Below, in pieces: positions 52,001 through 61,100 of a DNA stretch of 64,000 nucleotides (position 1 is the first letter of the stretch; each line of letters begins with the position of its first letter). Below the pieces are notes generated by a model. That model was not told the DNA's origin and ran no database searches. It was given only the letters and a program-made list of their open reading frames with translations. Source of the DNA: Gorsachius magnificus (Eukaryota > Chordata > Aves > Pelecaniformes > Ardeidae); contig CM067082.1 of the NCBI GenBank assembly GCA_034008185.1, positions 104,341,311 to 104,405,310 on the forward strand, in the 5' to 3' direction. A program made the translations under genes and the position numbers.

Positions 52001-55000
52001 TCAATTTTTTCTTGTTTCTTAATGGATGATGTTAATGGGAAAAAGAATTTTAAAAAAATACAAACAAAACCGTTCTTCTACAATCCACATTTCAAACTAT
52101 TTCTCTTTTTATTTGATTGGGAGAATAAGCTTCCCTGGGCATGGTAAAAATGCTTTAGATGTTTACCCAACAGTGAGTATAACAAAGGCAGTGATAATGC
52201 TTGCTGATTAAATTTTATTTCGTTATATCGTCACTCTTCAAACATACTTGTAACTGGCACCCTGGAGAGATAGCCAGAGGACAGCAGGAAATATTAGCTA
52301 AATGTTTATGGTTTTGGAGCTTAGAAAAATATAGTCCAGTAATTTAGTGATCAGTCTTTGGATGTACAGAAAATAGCAGCAGAAGAAAAGACAATAATTT
52401 ACCATGAAGTTAATTCAACACTTTGAAATCACTTTGAAATTTTCAATTTGTGTGAGTGCTTGAAGAATGCAATTTCATGCAAGTGTTGCTAGATATGATT
52501 TATCTGTGATTTTTAAGGGATTTAAACCTGGCATGACAGATAAAGGGAGTTGTGTGTGCTAGTGAAAGAGACTTTAGATACTCAAGATTGAATAGAGGAT
52601 TTGACAGTGCTGTCACATGGCAAGAAATAGCTTCATAATAACAGGTGTAATTCTCCAGCCTACGAGTAACACAGATTTTCTGTTGCTTTATTGTTCAGTT
52701 TTGCCAGGAACATTACTTTCTGCTCAGCTTATACTGTAGATGGCAGTAAGGTTATGCTAGAAAAGGGTATGTGGGCTGGAATAACTAAATTAAAGGATGT
52801 GTGGAAAACCTATGGATGGTTTCAGGTTTTGAGTTTAAGCTGCCTATTTATAGCAGCTCTAATACTTACTTGAAGCACCTCCAGAAAGGACTGGTTATTG
52901 TTTGTCACTCCTGGTAAAGACCTTTTTCGTTCCATTTTCTTTGGTTCTGCCTGAATTTGTTTGGATTTGTTTAAAAGCAAGTAGGCATCTTTGCAGTTTA
53001 TCATGGCAGATGTGAGACGTGGCAGTTTGTGGATTCACAGACAATTCAGCCACTTTCTCCTTTCCCTGGTGCGGGGCGTGAATCCATTGTGAGTGACACT
53101 GATAGCCCCAGGATGTTGGCACTATCCCTATATTCCCAAAGTCTTCAGTGGCCCTATTTCTCCTCTGTGTTTGCACACAGAAGAAATTAAGTAGGACATT
53201 GTGTCCTTGGCATAGCAGTTCCCCTCTGATGAGGTCTGCAAGGGTTAAAAGTAAAGCATGGTGCGTGCTGAGCAGTGTCCTGCTTCCAAGACCTTTCTTT
53301 CAGCCACTCTCACCCGAATGGCCCATAACTCAACAGGACCTCCTCAGCCTTCCCAAATAATTTTCACCCAACTCTGAAATGCTGACTGTAGTTTGCTACA
53401 TATACTATACTATATACATACTATATACTATATAGCATATAGTATGTATACTATAAGTATACTATAAATATACTATATACTATACTATATACATACTATA
53501 TACAGCCAGCTGAATATGAGACAGCAGTGTGACCAGGTGGCCAAGAAGGCCAATAGCACCCTGGCTTGAATCAGGAATAGTGCGGCCAGCAGGAGTAGGG
53601 AAGTGATCATGCCCCTGTACTTCGCACTGGTGAGGCTGCACCTTGGATACTGTGTTCAGTTTTGGGCCCCTCACTACAGGAAAGACATTGCATTGCTGGA
53701 ACGTGTCCAGAGCAGAACAATGAAGCTGGTGAGGGGTCTGGAGCACAAGTCCCGTGAGGAGCAGCTGAGGGAACTGGGGTTGTTTAGCCTGGAGAAAAGG
53801 AGACTCTCCCTCTACACCCTCTACAACTACCTGAAAGCAGGCTGTAGTGAGGTGGGTGTCAGTGTCTTCTCCCAGGTAATGGAAGAAAGGACGAGGGGGA
53901 ATGGTCTGAAGTTGTGTCAGAAGAGGTTTTGATTGGACATTAGGAGAAATTTCTTCACCAAAAGGGTTGTCGAGCATTGGAACGGGCTCCCCAGGGAAGT
54001 GGTTGAGTCCCCAACCCTGGAGGTATTTAAAAGACGGGTAGACAAGGTGCTTAGGGACATGGTTTAATGGTGGGATGGCAGTGCTAGGTTAATGATTGGA
54101 CTTGATGATCTTAAAGGTCTTTTCCAACCTAAACAATTCAATGATTCTCTGAGGCTGATGCCTCTTCTTCCTTTACAACTCCTCAGCTTCCCATGGTAGT
54201 CTCTCCTTGCCTCCTGTAAATACTTTCTCCTGTTGCTCTTCCTCTGATGAGTGCCTTCCCCAGGCAGAGATTTACTGGTCAAAATACTGTCATCAGTCCG
54301 TTCCTTGGATGTGGTGGTGTGAACTCACAGATTGCATGATGGGGTCACAGCTCTGGGCTTGAGTATTCCTTTGCCATGTACATAAAATCTGTATGCGTAC
54401 ACACACACACACGTCCCTATACATGGAAAGCAAAGTTGGGGAGAATTGAACAATATTAGATTCATTGCACATGAAACACGGGGTGGAGACCATTGGCCCA
54501 CTGTAAACACCCATTCCACAAATGAGATCACAGCAATACTCCTGTTAAAGCTGAGGATCTCTTCTCCTCTCCCTGCTTGAAATCCAGGACTGAGGCCCAG
54601 CAGTGCTGTCCTCACTGGGTTCTGAGTTCCCTTAAGGGCTTTGCATTAGCCACAGGAAAGAGATCGTCTGGTGTCACTTTTGCCACAGTGACAAGGAGCC
54701 AGTACATACTCAGCCCCATTGTGCATTAATTCTCTGCTTTGGTCCAAGCGTCCTCCTCCTGTATCTCCTCTCTATACGTTAAATTCTGTTCTCTCAAGCT
54801 TGCCACAGGCATTTATCAGCCCGCACCATATGGGTTAATATTGCTGTCATTTTTCATGAAATCAGTTTATTGTAAGAAGATGCATATGTGGGTTGCGTGG
54901 TCTCTTGTGACACAATGATGTGTTGTGATTTTTTTCATGGCCATTACCAAACAAAACCCTTTCTGGTGATGATAGGGACTCTATCACGTTAAGTGGAAAT

Positions 55001-58000
55001 ATGTGGTGTTAACACTAGGGAACAGTATCCCATAACAAAGCACATCCTTGCCTTTCAGGGATGGGAAATATATCTAACCCCTGACTACTATTTTAAAAAA
55101 TGGAAAAAAAAAAAAATCCTTAAGGTCCAGTTTCTCTTTTTGCTTGCACTTAATTTAAGTCCTCCAGATAATTTTAATTATCCGCATCATTTAAAGCAAG
55201 TGAACATATATAGCTTCGTAGTGGAATCACCTCCAGATGTGGGATTTCATGTCTCATTAATATTTATTATGGTCTTCAGCTCACTTTTTTTCCCAACTAG
55301 AAAGTTATACAAAAGCATTCTGTATCCAGTATAGTAAATAGTAAAATACCAAAACTGTCATAACCAACTTTTAAAGATAATTCCTGAAGCAGATGTTCAC
55401 AAACAGACAATTTTTATCAAAATAACAGTGGGAAGGAACTTACTTTTGTTTGTTTGGCCCTCGAGGAAATTAAAAAGCCTTTCTATAATTTTGATTATAA
55501 CTTCAGGAGGATTTTATTGTACCAAGGATGTGGTTGCATGAAGGATGGAAACCTTAAGGGTATAAAGCCTGTTTTTAAAAGCTACAAATTGAACTTCTCT
55601 GGTTAATCTTGGGAAACAAAGTCCTGTGGCAATTTCCTTTTCTAATGTGCAGAACATGTAGGTCTGTTATAAAAGCTGGTAATACAAAAAAGGCACCCAC
55701 TTCTTTAACACATCTGCTCCCTGAGCATATGTAAGGAGTATCTGCAGGTTTCTGTGACTAAAATAAGTACCTACAATTAATCTTACTGGGGCAGAACAAC
55801 AGAGGAGTAGTAGGTTCTTACACTTCTTTTTTTTTTTTGTCATTATCAATAAAATAATTCACCTCCATTTTAGACCATGAAAATCTAGGGAAACTTTTGC
55901 TATTGGCTTCAAATCTCCATTAAGCCAAAGTACATTGGCATCAATGGTGAAATTTCACTGGGATTTTATGCTGGTGCTATCTTAAGGATGTCTTCTCAAA
56001 ATACGTCCTTTGCACTGGTATAGCTTGTAGATACAAGTACAAAAATTACCAGTAATGATATTTTTCTGCTAAAGAAAGAACTTGATCTGAGTTTTAGAGC
56101 AAGCTTGAAGAATAGGGAACTAGGAAACTCTTCTTTAATTCTCTTTTTCTGAATCCCTGCGTATACGGTTCTGAAAGATGCTAGGAAGCGAGGGAGATGT
56201 GGCCCTTCAAAATACAACAGTGTCCCTTTTGTGAGGTGGTTTTTCAGAACAGAACCATTATCCATGCATTTTCATGTACTGAGCAGCAGATAAAGATTTG
56301 ATTATGATAGATGGGAAAGAGACTATGCCCATAGTCAGTGCACAAGACTCTGAACAAATTACTTTTAAAGCCTAATTGTAGTTACTCATGGGGACTTCCA
56401 GAAGGCCATGGGACCTCTGTAAAATTGAGATCATGGACATTTAGGTTTATGTCTGCCTACTGTGTGTTTATAAAGTGGTTGTGGGTGGGTGTGTAATGTA
56501 CGTCTATGTGCTCAGCAGGGTACACCTATCTCTAGATTAGTAGCATGCCTCCAGACTGTGGTCCACAGTTATCCAAAAAAGGGGCTTGTTAGACCACACT
56601 GCAGCTTCTGTGTCCTTTGCACAGGGACTGTGTCTGGGCTCATGTTGCTGTAAATTCAGGATGTAGCTGGGGGCACTGGCAAGGACCTGGGCTTTAGGAT
56701 TCTCTGCTGGAGCAGCACCCTTGGCAGTTTGAACAAGCTGCTCTTCAGACCCCTGTGAGTTAAAATATACTTGGAAGAAAATTAAAGTTGCTAAAGAACT
56801 GAAACTATAAAGCCCAACTTAAGCAAAACTTAGCAGTGACAAAACAGCACAAAATATTCCTACATATAGCCAATTTGGGAATAAAGGACGGCAATAACTG
56901 GTTGATAAAGGAAGACTAAAGCATCGTGTTTTACCCAGCAGGAGTAAGAAAACAGGTTTAGAGTGGTAGGAGTTACATAAATGTTTAATTACAATGAACT
57001 AAGTATTGATTCAACGGTCTCAATAGGGCACTGCTAAGTTTAAGGAGTTACTCTGGTATGCTTACCAAAGTCTGTTATTAAAATAATTTTTGTTTATTTG
57101 AAAGACTTAAAAAAACCAGAGATATAGGAAGTTTTTATCCCAACTGAAATGAAAGCCACTTGCATTTCTTTAACTAAGTACAAGGGCTTAGGAAACAAGA
57201 AGATACGCAAAAGTGATTATCAGCTGGGCAGCATCTTGAAAGCTTGTGGAGGAGTTGTTGATGCTCTGCATTTTGTAGGATCAGGCTTGTATTTTGCCTT
57301 CTGAGCTGCAGATTACACAACTGGTAGCAATGGGACAAGGGAAATAATTTAGCAAAAAGAAGAGTCTGTAGCTATCTGTTTCTTCCAAAGCATCTTAACA
57401 TAAAAGGTCCTTAAATAGAAAATTTGAGACCTGAACTTAGAGTGATTACTGGCAGGAAGAAAAGTACCTGTGGTTGCACAGCAGCGGGCTGATCCTTCTG
57501 GAGACAGGCACCAAAATGGCAGCAGAGCTCTTCAGAATGGTGGTGGAGCACCTGTGATAGACAATAGACAGTGCTGGCTTTTCTGGAAAAGGGTTTCTCA
57601 CAAAAAAGGCTGATAGTTGGAATTTGGATGCTGGGAGGGTGAGCGTGCCATATTCCTCTGACCTCTGTTGTTTTGTGCAGCTGTGGGCACTGAGAGCGCA
57701 GCTCATAAAGCTGGCTTTAGGTTCAAATCCAAATTTTGCATTAGTCTTTATTTGAAACCAATAAGCTTGCATCTCCTCTTCTGTTCTGTGTTTATTAGAA
57801 ATACTTTATGTGCTTTTTTTTTTAAAATCACCTTTCTTATAAGAGGACCCTTCCCTCAGAGCAGTTCAACTATAAGGGGCGGAGTGCTCATGAGGATTTG
57901 GGAGCCGGGTTGATCTCATTTATAGTGATGTAAACAAGGAGCTATGATTGGCACTAGGAAAAATTTGTATTAACACCTGTGCTATTTTTTCCTGCACACT

Positions 58001-58167
58001 GTTTTCTGACAAAGTTTGTTTCAATTTAATACTGCTACTTACCACTGTCATCTCTTCTTGATTTGCAGATGGGCTTCTTCCGACGGAGGTACAAAGAAAT
58101 TATTGAGGCGGAAAAGAGCAGAAAGGAGAATGAAGATAGTTGGGACTGGGTCCAGAAAAATCAGTGA
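3944..58167 (+). CDS. ITGA9: Integrin alpha-9, C-terminal part (ten exons, 5' end outside window)
   Basis: The ten exons join to a 346-residue open frame that ends at a TGA. Integrin alpha-9 pairs with beta-1 at the cell surface and, from family knowledge, binds tenascin-C, osteopontin, VCAM-1 and related ligands; it acts in cell migration, lymphatic valve formation and adhesion. Seen here: distal calf-1 and calf-2 (residues about 1-286 of the joined piece), a hydrophobic helix at about 288-313, and a tail starting [11 protein letters not shown] and ending [10 protein letters not shown], which I recognise as alpha-9 rather than alpha-4 (whose tail starts with GFFKRQYK). Human alpha-9 is about 1035 residues, so this is roughly the last third. 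If the bird gene has the 28 exons I recall for human, these are exons 19-28. Intron phases are 0 except the second and third junctions (phase 2). Two N-glycosylation sequons (NFT at 118, NLS at 215) are present. The identity is from recalled sequence, not a search. Confidence 0.97.
4031..5457 (+). other. ITGA9: ITGA9 intron (1427 bp)
   Basis: It starts with GTAATG and ends in GCACAG. It is AT-rich and holds no repeat that I recognise. An 80-codon open frame at 4678-4920 is within chance expectation. Confidence 0.85.
5458..5537 (+). CDS. ITGA9: ITGA9 exon 2 of 10 in window (calf-1/calf-2)
   Basis: This exon is 80 bases: 26 codons plus the first two bases (AG) of a serine codon, so the following intron is phase 2. 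The acceptor is GCACAG at 5452-5457 and the donor GTAAGG at 5538. It encodes [19 protein letters not shown] followed by TFLVTAH, a beta-strand-rich segment typical of integrin alpha calf domains. The reading frame runs directly on from the previous exon (SKSR then YEFS), which supports the junction. Confidence 0.96.
5688..5745 (+). mobile_element. Short CR1 3' end fragment
   Basis: The stretch TTGGACTATATGATCGTTG followed by GTCCCTTCCAACTGAAATA matches the CR1 3' end wording (ttggactagatgatc, aggtcccttccaacc) with several substitutions. It is a 5'-truncated, old copy and ends near TATTCTGATA. Confidence 0.8.
7058..7140 (+). mobile_element. MIR-like SINE fragment
   Basis: TTGTGACTTTGGGCAAATTG then CTCAATTCCCTTGCTGTCAA and AATAAGCGTAATAAAATC resemble the MIR core (tgtgaccttgggcaagt, then the stretch before 'aaaatgggataata'). 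It is worn and approximate in boundary. Recognition is by recalled consensus. Confidence 0.6.
8856..8945 (+). CDS. ITGA9: ITGA9 exon 3 of 10 in window
   Basis: This exon is 90 bases with phase 2 introns on both sides. Its first base completes the split serine codon and its last two bases (GG) start a glycine codon. The acceptor is GGCACAG ending at 8855 and the donor is GTAAGT at 8946. The encoded piece contains [20 protein letters not shown] then MHEVDSSIN, matching the recalled alpha-9 segment. No cysteine and no glycosylation sequon are present. Confidence 0.96.
8946..11669 (+). other. ITGA9: ITGA9 intron (2724 bp)
   Basis: It starts GTAAGT and ends CTTTTAG. No transposon was recognised. 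A short AAT-type run sits at 8975-8995 and a T-run at 10465-10477. A promoter-like patch at 10690-10805 is described among the findings. Confidence 0.85.
11670..11778 (+). CDS. ITGA9: ITGA9 exon 4 of 10 in window (calf-2)
   Basis: This exon is 109 bases: one base completing the split glycine, then 36 codons, ending phase 0. The acceptor is CTTTTAG ending at 11669 and the donor GTAAAA at 11779. It encodes [20 protein letters not shown] and on to SLNFTLQ. It holds one cysteine (residue 112 of the joined piece) and the N-glycosylation sequon NFT close to its end. Confidence 0.96.
11779..14519 (+). other. ITGA9: ITGA9 intron (2741 bp)
   Basis: It starts GTAAAA and ends TCTTATAG. The sequence is AT-rich with no recognised repeat or RNA gene. 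Frames are all short. Confidence 0.85.
14520..14627 (+). CDS. ITGA9: ITGA9 exon 5 of 10 in window (calf-2)
   Basis: This exon is 108 bases, 36 codons, phase 0 at both ends. The acceptor TCTTATAG ends at 14519 after a T-rich tract, and the donor GTGAGT begins at 14628. It encodes [20 protein letters not shown] then [16 protein letters not shown]. The [11 protein letters not shown] and FPNRLS motifs are characteristic of the alpha-9 calf-2 domain. It opens the longest stretch of introns: the next exon is 16 kb downstream. Confidence 0.96.
16699..16815 (+). mobile_element. MIR-like SINE fragment
   Basis: GGTTATCCCTGCTTTACAGA, then TGCCTGAGGTCACACAGG, then GCACTGAACCCATGTCTCCC match the 3' half of MIR (ttatccccattttacaga, gcccaaggtcacacagc, gaacccaggtct). 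This is the clearest MIR in the window. Confidence 0.78.
19980..20020. repeat. Small tandem duplication (23 bp period)
   Basis: CTGTAGGTTGCTATCCTA occurs at 19980-19997 and again at 20003-20020. Confidence 0.92.
24404..24442. repeat. Small tandem duplication (22 bp period)
   Basis: GCTGGATTCCACCTTCA occurs at 24404-24420 and again at 24426-24442, inside the open frame at 23880-24485. Confidence 0.92.
30711..30836 (+). CDS. ITGA9: ITGA9 exon 6 of 10 in window (calf-2)
   Basis: This exon is 126 bases, 42 codons, phase 0 at both ends. The acceptor GTGCTTGCAG ends at 30710 and the donor GTAAGA begins at 30837. It encodes [20 protein letters not shown] then [22 protein letters not shown]. The two cysteines nine residues apart (joined residues 166 and 175) probably form a disulfide loop. 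NPS here is not a usable glycosylation site because proline follows the asparagine. Confidence 0.97.
30837..31420 (+). other. ITGA9: ITGA9 intron (584 bp)
   Basis: This is the shortest intron. It starts GTAAGA and ends TTTCCTGTAG. The middle (about 31030-31260) is GC-rich compared with the rest of the gene and stays open for 80 codons, without a recognised product. Confidence 0.85.
31421..31540 (+). CDS. ITGA9: ITGA9 exon 7 of 10 in window (calf-2)
   Basis: This exon is 120 bases, 40 codons, phase 0 at both ends. The acceptor TTTCCTGTAG ends at 31420 and the donor GTACGT begins at 31541. It encodes [20 protein letters not shown] then [20 protein letters not shown]. Four cysteines are seen (codons 2, 9, 14 and 25). 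From memory the mammalian protein has three here, with arginine in place of the fourth, so the last one looks lineage specific. The NLS sequon follows the third cysteine directly. Confidence 0.96.
31541..33445 (+). other. ITGA9: ITGA9 intron (1905 bp)
   Basis: It starts GTACGT and ends CTTCTCAG. Its start holds a CR1 copy in antisense orientation (31590-31911). A G-run beside a T-run (about 33384-33408) lies 40 bases before the acceptor and is part of its pyrimidine-rich surroundings. Confidence 0.85.
31590..31911 (-). mobile_element. CR1 LINE fragment, 3' end, antisense to ITGA9
   Basis: Read on + it begins with the reverse complement of the CR1 3' end (GAATCACAGAGTTG then GGTTGGAAAAGACCTTTAAG) and goes on through the conserved stretch with CTGGGCAGCCCGTTCCAGTG to the last part of the reverse transcriptase frame. 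It is a non-LTR retrotransposon copy, 5' truncated like most CR1s, and not coding. It is related to the copy at 53504-54148; the two share homologous wording in opposite orientation. Its 5' (right) edge is blurred by divergence, so the boundary is approximate. Confidence 0.93.
33446..33547 (+). CDS. ITGA9: ITGA9 exon 8 of 10 in window (end of calf-2)
   Basis: This exon is 102 bases, 34 codons, phase 0 at both ends. The acceptor CTTCTCAG ends at 33445 and the donor GTAAGT begins at 33548. It encodes [20 protein letters not shown] then [14 protein letters not shown], an amphipathic beta-strand segment that closes the calf-2 domain. It has no cysteine. It lies between two CR1 copies of opposite orientation, one in each surrounding region (31590 and 53504). 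Confidence 0.96.
33548..41620 (+). other. ITGA9: ITGA9 intron (8073 bp)
   Basis: It starts GTAAGT and ends GCTTTGTAG. It contains a 284-codon antisense open frame (37037-37891), an AAAT-type simple repeat (37685-37712), and a GC- and CpG-rich patch (about 38560-38935). A 166-codon antisense frame at 35689-36189 is unrecognised. No transposon was named. Confidence 0.85.
37685..37712. repeat. TA and AAAT simple repeat
   Basis: A run of TATATA followed by three AAAT-type units. It lies inside the 284-codon antisense frame, where it encodes a low-complexity aromatic/isoleucine stretch. Confidence 0.88.
41621..41740 (+). CDS. ITGA9: ITGA9 exon 9 of 10 in window (transmembrane helix)
   Basis: This exon is 120 bases, 40 codons, phase 0 at both ends. 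The acceptor GCTTTGTAG ends at 41620 and the donor GTAAGG begins at 41741. It starts [14 protein letters not shown], the extracellular juxtamembrane stretch, and continues into an unbroken hydrophobic helix of about 26 residues (joined residues 288-313) ending in LLWK. That is the single membrane anchor. Because the exon is symmetric, its omission would keep the frame and remove the anchor. Confidence 0.97.
41903..41962 (+). mobile_element. Short CR1 3' end fragment
   Basis: The wording GAGGTCCCTTCCAACCTGG followed by TTTCTATGATTCTATGA is the classic CR1 3' terminus with its octamer repeat. Only about 60 bases are left, lying 160 bases downstream of the transmembrane exon. Confidence 0.88.
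43080..43094. repeat. A15 homopolymer
   Basis: Fifteen A in a row; no transposon end recognised in front of it. Confidence 0.95.
43560..43656 (+). mobile_element. MIR-like SINE fragment
   Basis: GGAGGCAAAGCAAGATGAGA, then TGCCTTGCCCAGGGTC, then GTAAAAGCCAGGC and CCAGTGCTTTATCCAC follow the order of the MIR 3' half (gaggcacagag, cttgcccaaggtcac, agccaggattc, agtgctctaaccac). Confidence 0.62.
46857..46873. repeat. T17 homopolymer
   Basis: Seventeen T in a row, preceded by AATAAAACAGC. Confidence 0.95.
46987..47039. repeat. TATC/TA simple repeat
   Basis: An imperfect run of TATC, TATA and ATCT units, with no gene in it. A low-complexity open frame runs through it. Confidence 0.9.
50598..50650 (+). 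mobile_element. MIR-like SINE fragment
   Basis: TTGAGCAAGCTGCTGAACTT followed by CTCTTTGCCTCAGTTCCCC resembles the MIR segment 'gggcaagttacttaacctctctgtgcctcagtttcc'. It is short and directly followed by a TA/CA simple repeat. Confidence 0.6.
50649..50696. repeat. TA/TG/CA simple repeat
   Basis: A mixed TATA, TATG and ACAC run directly behind a MIR-like fragment. Confidence 0.88.
51566..51645 (+). mobile_element. Possible tRNA-derived SINE head
   Basis: GAGCTTGTGATTAAGGTGCT and, 35 bases on, CCTGGTTCAATGGGAG are similar to the A-box and B-box region of a tRNA-derived SINE. The match is weak, no tRNA fold is retained, and the family is unknown to me. Confidence 0.3.
53401..53503. repeat. AT-rich tandem/palindromic array next to CR1
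   Basis: The array is made of TATAC/TATAG units. A perfect 28-base direct repeat occurs at 53401-53428 and 53476-53503 (distance 75 bases), and the sequence between them contains pieces of its reverse complement, so it can fold. The right copy ends directly at the CR1 left edge. Confidence 0.9.
53504..54148 (+). mobile_element. CR1 LINE fragment (end of ORF2 and 3' UTR), sense to ITGA9
   Basis: This is the largest transposon piece in the window, about 645 bases. It includes the carboxy end of the CR1 ORF2 protein: a frame at 53603-53932 with [20 protein letters not shown] and [11 protein letters not shown], closed by a TGA where CR1 normally has an arginine codon (AGA). The frame in front of 53603 is also broken by a stop. 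The 3' end reads GATCTTAAAGGTCTTTTCCA and then AATGATTCT, the usual CR1 tail. The copy is 5' truncated and dead. Its left edge touches an AT-rich tandem array. Confidence 0.95.
54399..54412. repeat. (AC)7 microsatellite
   Basis: Seven AC units without interruption. Confidence 0.9.
58069..58167 (+). CDS. ITGA9: ITGA9 terminal coding exon (cytoplasmic tail and stop)
   Basis: The coding part is 99 bases: 32 codons plus TGA at 58165-58167. The acceptor GATTTGCAG ends at 58068. The tail is [16 protein letters not shown] followed by [16 protein letters not shown]. The conserved integrin alpha membrane-proximal motif is GFFKR; alpha-9 carries GFFRR, as here. From the literature the alpha-9 tail binds paxillin and spermidine/spermine N1-acetyltransferase to drive migration; the tryptophans in SWDW lie in that region. 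The exon continues without a visible donor into the 3'UTR. Confidence 0.97.
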   Translation: MGFFRRRYKEIIEAEKSRKENEDSWDWVQKNQ

Positions 58168-61100
58168 ACTGCCCACGGAAACTAGAGCCCAGTCATGTGA
58201 CACGCGCTTGCTAGCCTATAGGTCCTGCTCTTGTATCTTCCATATGTGGAAGAAGGAATCTTCTCCAGATTTTTCGGAGACCCCATTGATGCTGTGTCTT
58301 TATCACTCCAACAAGCTAGGGAACATATCCTGAGGCAACCACTGCAGCCATGTCAGGTGACTGGAGCGATTTACACTGCGTTTAAGAGCTGAACTTTAAA
58401 CTTTGGTAACCAAGCTGCAGTGCAGAGCAATATTTATGAATCCAACTATGTGGTATACCCTCAGGGGAAGACTGTTACCTAAAAATATTTTTTATAAATA
58501 TAAGCTTTTTATATTGACTATGTCTTTATATTTGTATCAATGTTTTATAGTTTCTATTGAATAGCTATATAGTTCACTCAAGCACTGATATCTGGCTAAA
58601 TCCTTGGAAATACATATATGTATATATAAATCCTATTGTACTTTTAAACTTCAATGCAAGAGACGAGAGAGTTTTGCAGATAAAAGTAGCTAAAATCCTC
58701 ATATGCTTAATTCACAAGGCTTGGTAATGTTGTATATAAACCATTTAATGGCAATAAGCCAAAGTCTTTTCACTATTTCTTTTTCTGTGTTGAATTTGGT
58801 GTTTGATTTATAAACTAAAGAACCTAAAGTATTACACAGATGTGCTGTTCTGTATCTGAGTCTATCCTTCACTGGCCTGAATGGGAGAGGATGAAAACAC
58901 TTCCTTGGTGACATGTAGCAAGACTTGTAGCTTGCTTTGGCTCACTGAAGAAAGCATCGCAGAGTGTTTTCCTTTTGGAAGTTTTCTCTTGCAGCCTCTA
59001 GTACTTTGATAACAGTCTAGGACTGTACAGTTGGGATACCAGAAGGATATCATTGTGCCAACCAGTATGGCATTGACAAATTCCTTGGAATTAAAAAAAA
59101 AAAAAAGAAATTAAATAGAGCCATATTAATATGAATGTTAAGAAGGATAGTTTTTACGCTACTGTTAATGATTGTGATCTGTTGCTATCAAAGTAAGTGA
59201 TAAATGACTACAAGCTATGAGCATTATGCCTACCTTGTGAGTTTTATACACAAGACGTGAGTTTGTTTATAATTTTAAGAGACGATAGGTAGATGCAAAG
59301 GTTAAAATATTTGGATCTTTGGATCTTGAGATTCCCTGTCTGGGTGTTCCAAGTACTGAATGTCATCCTTCGTCAAGCATTAAGAAGGAATTTTAGTCAA
59401 TGTGCAGATGTTACTGGATTTCAGATTGACACTCTGTTCACTGGTAATTCCTTAGGAAATCATTTGTTGAATTAGAAGAAACTTAGTTGTAATTAATTCA
59501 ACCATGTTTCTTCAAAAAGCTCTTGGTTTTCTGAATAGAAAATAGTGGAGGTCTGTAAGACTTGGTTTTAGACTTGGACTTTGCACCTTGTGTAAATAAG
59601 AAGTAAATGTCTTGTTGATGTAAAATCCATGTGAGGGAAAGAAGGGTTGAGCTCTGTGGTAGAAGGTAAAGGAGAAACAAGAATGAATGGTTACAGGATG
59701 TCTACTTCCATAAGGGTAAGGTAAAGAACTGCTGGAAGTTCGGAAACTTGAATTCAGAGAACACGCAGGAAATCTGCTTGAGAACAGGTCTTATTCTTGC
59801 TTTTCCTTGCCAAATTCATTATACCTTCAAATTTTAAAAAATTAACCGCATCCGTATTCCTGTTTGCTTCCCCCCCTCCCAGCATTAAGTGCCTACAACA
59901 GTATGGATCAATATTTATTACCTTAACTATCTGCATCCATTAGGCAGAAGATGGTTTTTAAGTGAATGAAGTGTATTGATTCAACATTTGACAAGAAAAG
60001 CTCTTACTCTGTTCAGTTACCCTCCTTGAAACAATCATTGGTGATTTGACAGATTTCGTGTAACAAATGATCATTTAAGCCAGAATCTGAAAAAAAGTGC
60101 TGAGGCGAAATCCTGTTATAACCACATGTAGTGGACAGCAGATTTTTCATCAGAGTTCAAAAACACAAGGCTGATGGCTTTTGACTGCACTGTTGTGTTA
60201 GAGGCTATTGAATTCCTCACAGTATGATATTTCTGGCAGCTGTTAGTTTTGCTCATGTTTAAACCTAATGTATCTATTTTTTCTGTTATGAAAAATACCT
60301 AAGACTGACAGATAGAAGTTGGACATGAGATAGATTCACAACTGTGAACTGAATAAGAAATTGCTTAAAATACTTGATGAAAAAAGTCCATTTATTTGTC
60401 TGTAAGAATTTTCAGTATCTGCACTCTCTAAAACTAAGCCCCCAAAACATTACTGAAAAGTAAATTTGCTGAAAAATAATTTGGGGGACAAGTGAAACTA
60501 TTTGTGAATTTGAATGTTTCCATCCAAAAAAGAGGAAATTACCTTTGAAAAGTTGAAATGCCTCACTTCCACTTTTTAAACAAAATTTTACTTTCAGATC
60601 TGCCAAAAATGCTTCATTGCAATATTTAAAAAAATCAACATTAGTTATTCCATTGAAACATCTTTTTTAAAGTATATGAAGAAAAGATTTAAAAAAGGTA
60701 AATACCCATTTAGCATTTCATATCGTGTTGGACAATTTGGGGAGGGCGGTTGTCAAGGCAAAAATGTTTTTCTTACTTGGTTAAAGTAAAAAACAAAAGT
60801 AAATCCCATTTGATTGAGCCCACACTGGACTTTTTTGATCTCTCACTTGAATTGCCTACTATTGATCAAGCACGAGTGGTCACTCAGTGAAAATCTAGTT
60901 GTTGGCCAGATTGGAGACATATTCTTGAAATAGACCATAAATTCTTAGTATCATCACTGTTAGGTACTCAGTAGTTCTGTTGTCACTGATGCTTTTGTTT
61001 TTATATGTATACTCTTCATAATTTATTTTTTTTTTCAAATTCCATTGTGGCTCTTCCTTGGTTCCAGTCAGGATAGTCAGATTTGACTATGAAACATAGC

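Larger units (their letters stand above)
41741..58068 (+). other. ITGA9: ITGA9 last intron (16328 bp)
   Basis: It starts GTAAGG and ends GATTTGCAG. It holds a short CR1 end (41903-41962), two MIR-like fragments (43560-43656, 50598-50650), a tRNA-like SINE candidate (51566-51645), CpG-dense patches (42690-42775, 44160-44300, 44890-45345), simple repeats, and the longest CR1 copy of the window (53504-54148) behind an AT-rich tandem array. Confidence 0.85.

Noticed and set aside
53603..53932. 109-codon frame with reverse transcriptase tail similarity
   Set aside because: It is a genuine but dead piece of CR1 ORF2, 5' truncated and closed by a nonsense change; not a host gene.
53480..53977. 165-codon minus-strand frame
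   Set aside because: Antisense reading of the CR1 copy at 53504-54148; no separate gene.
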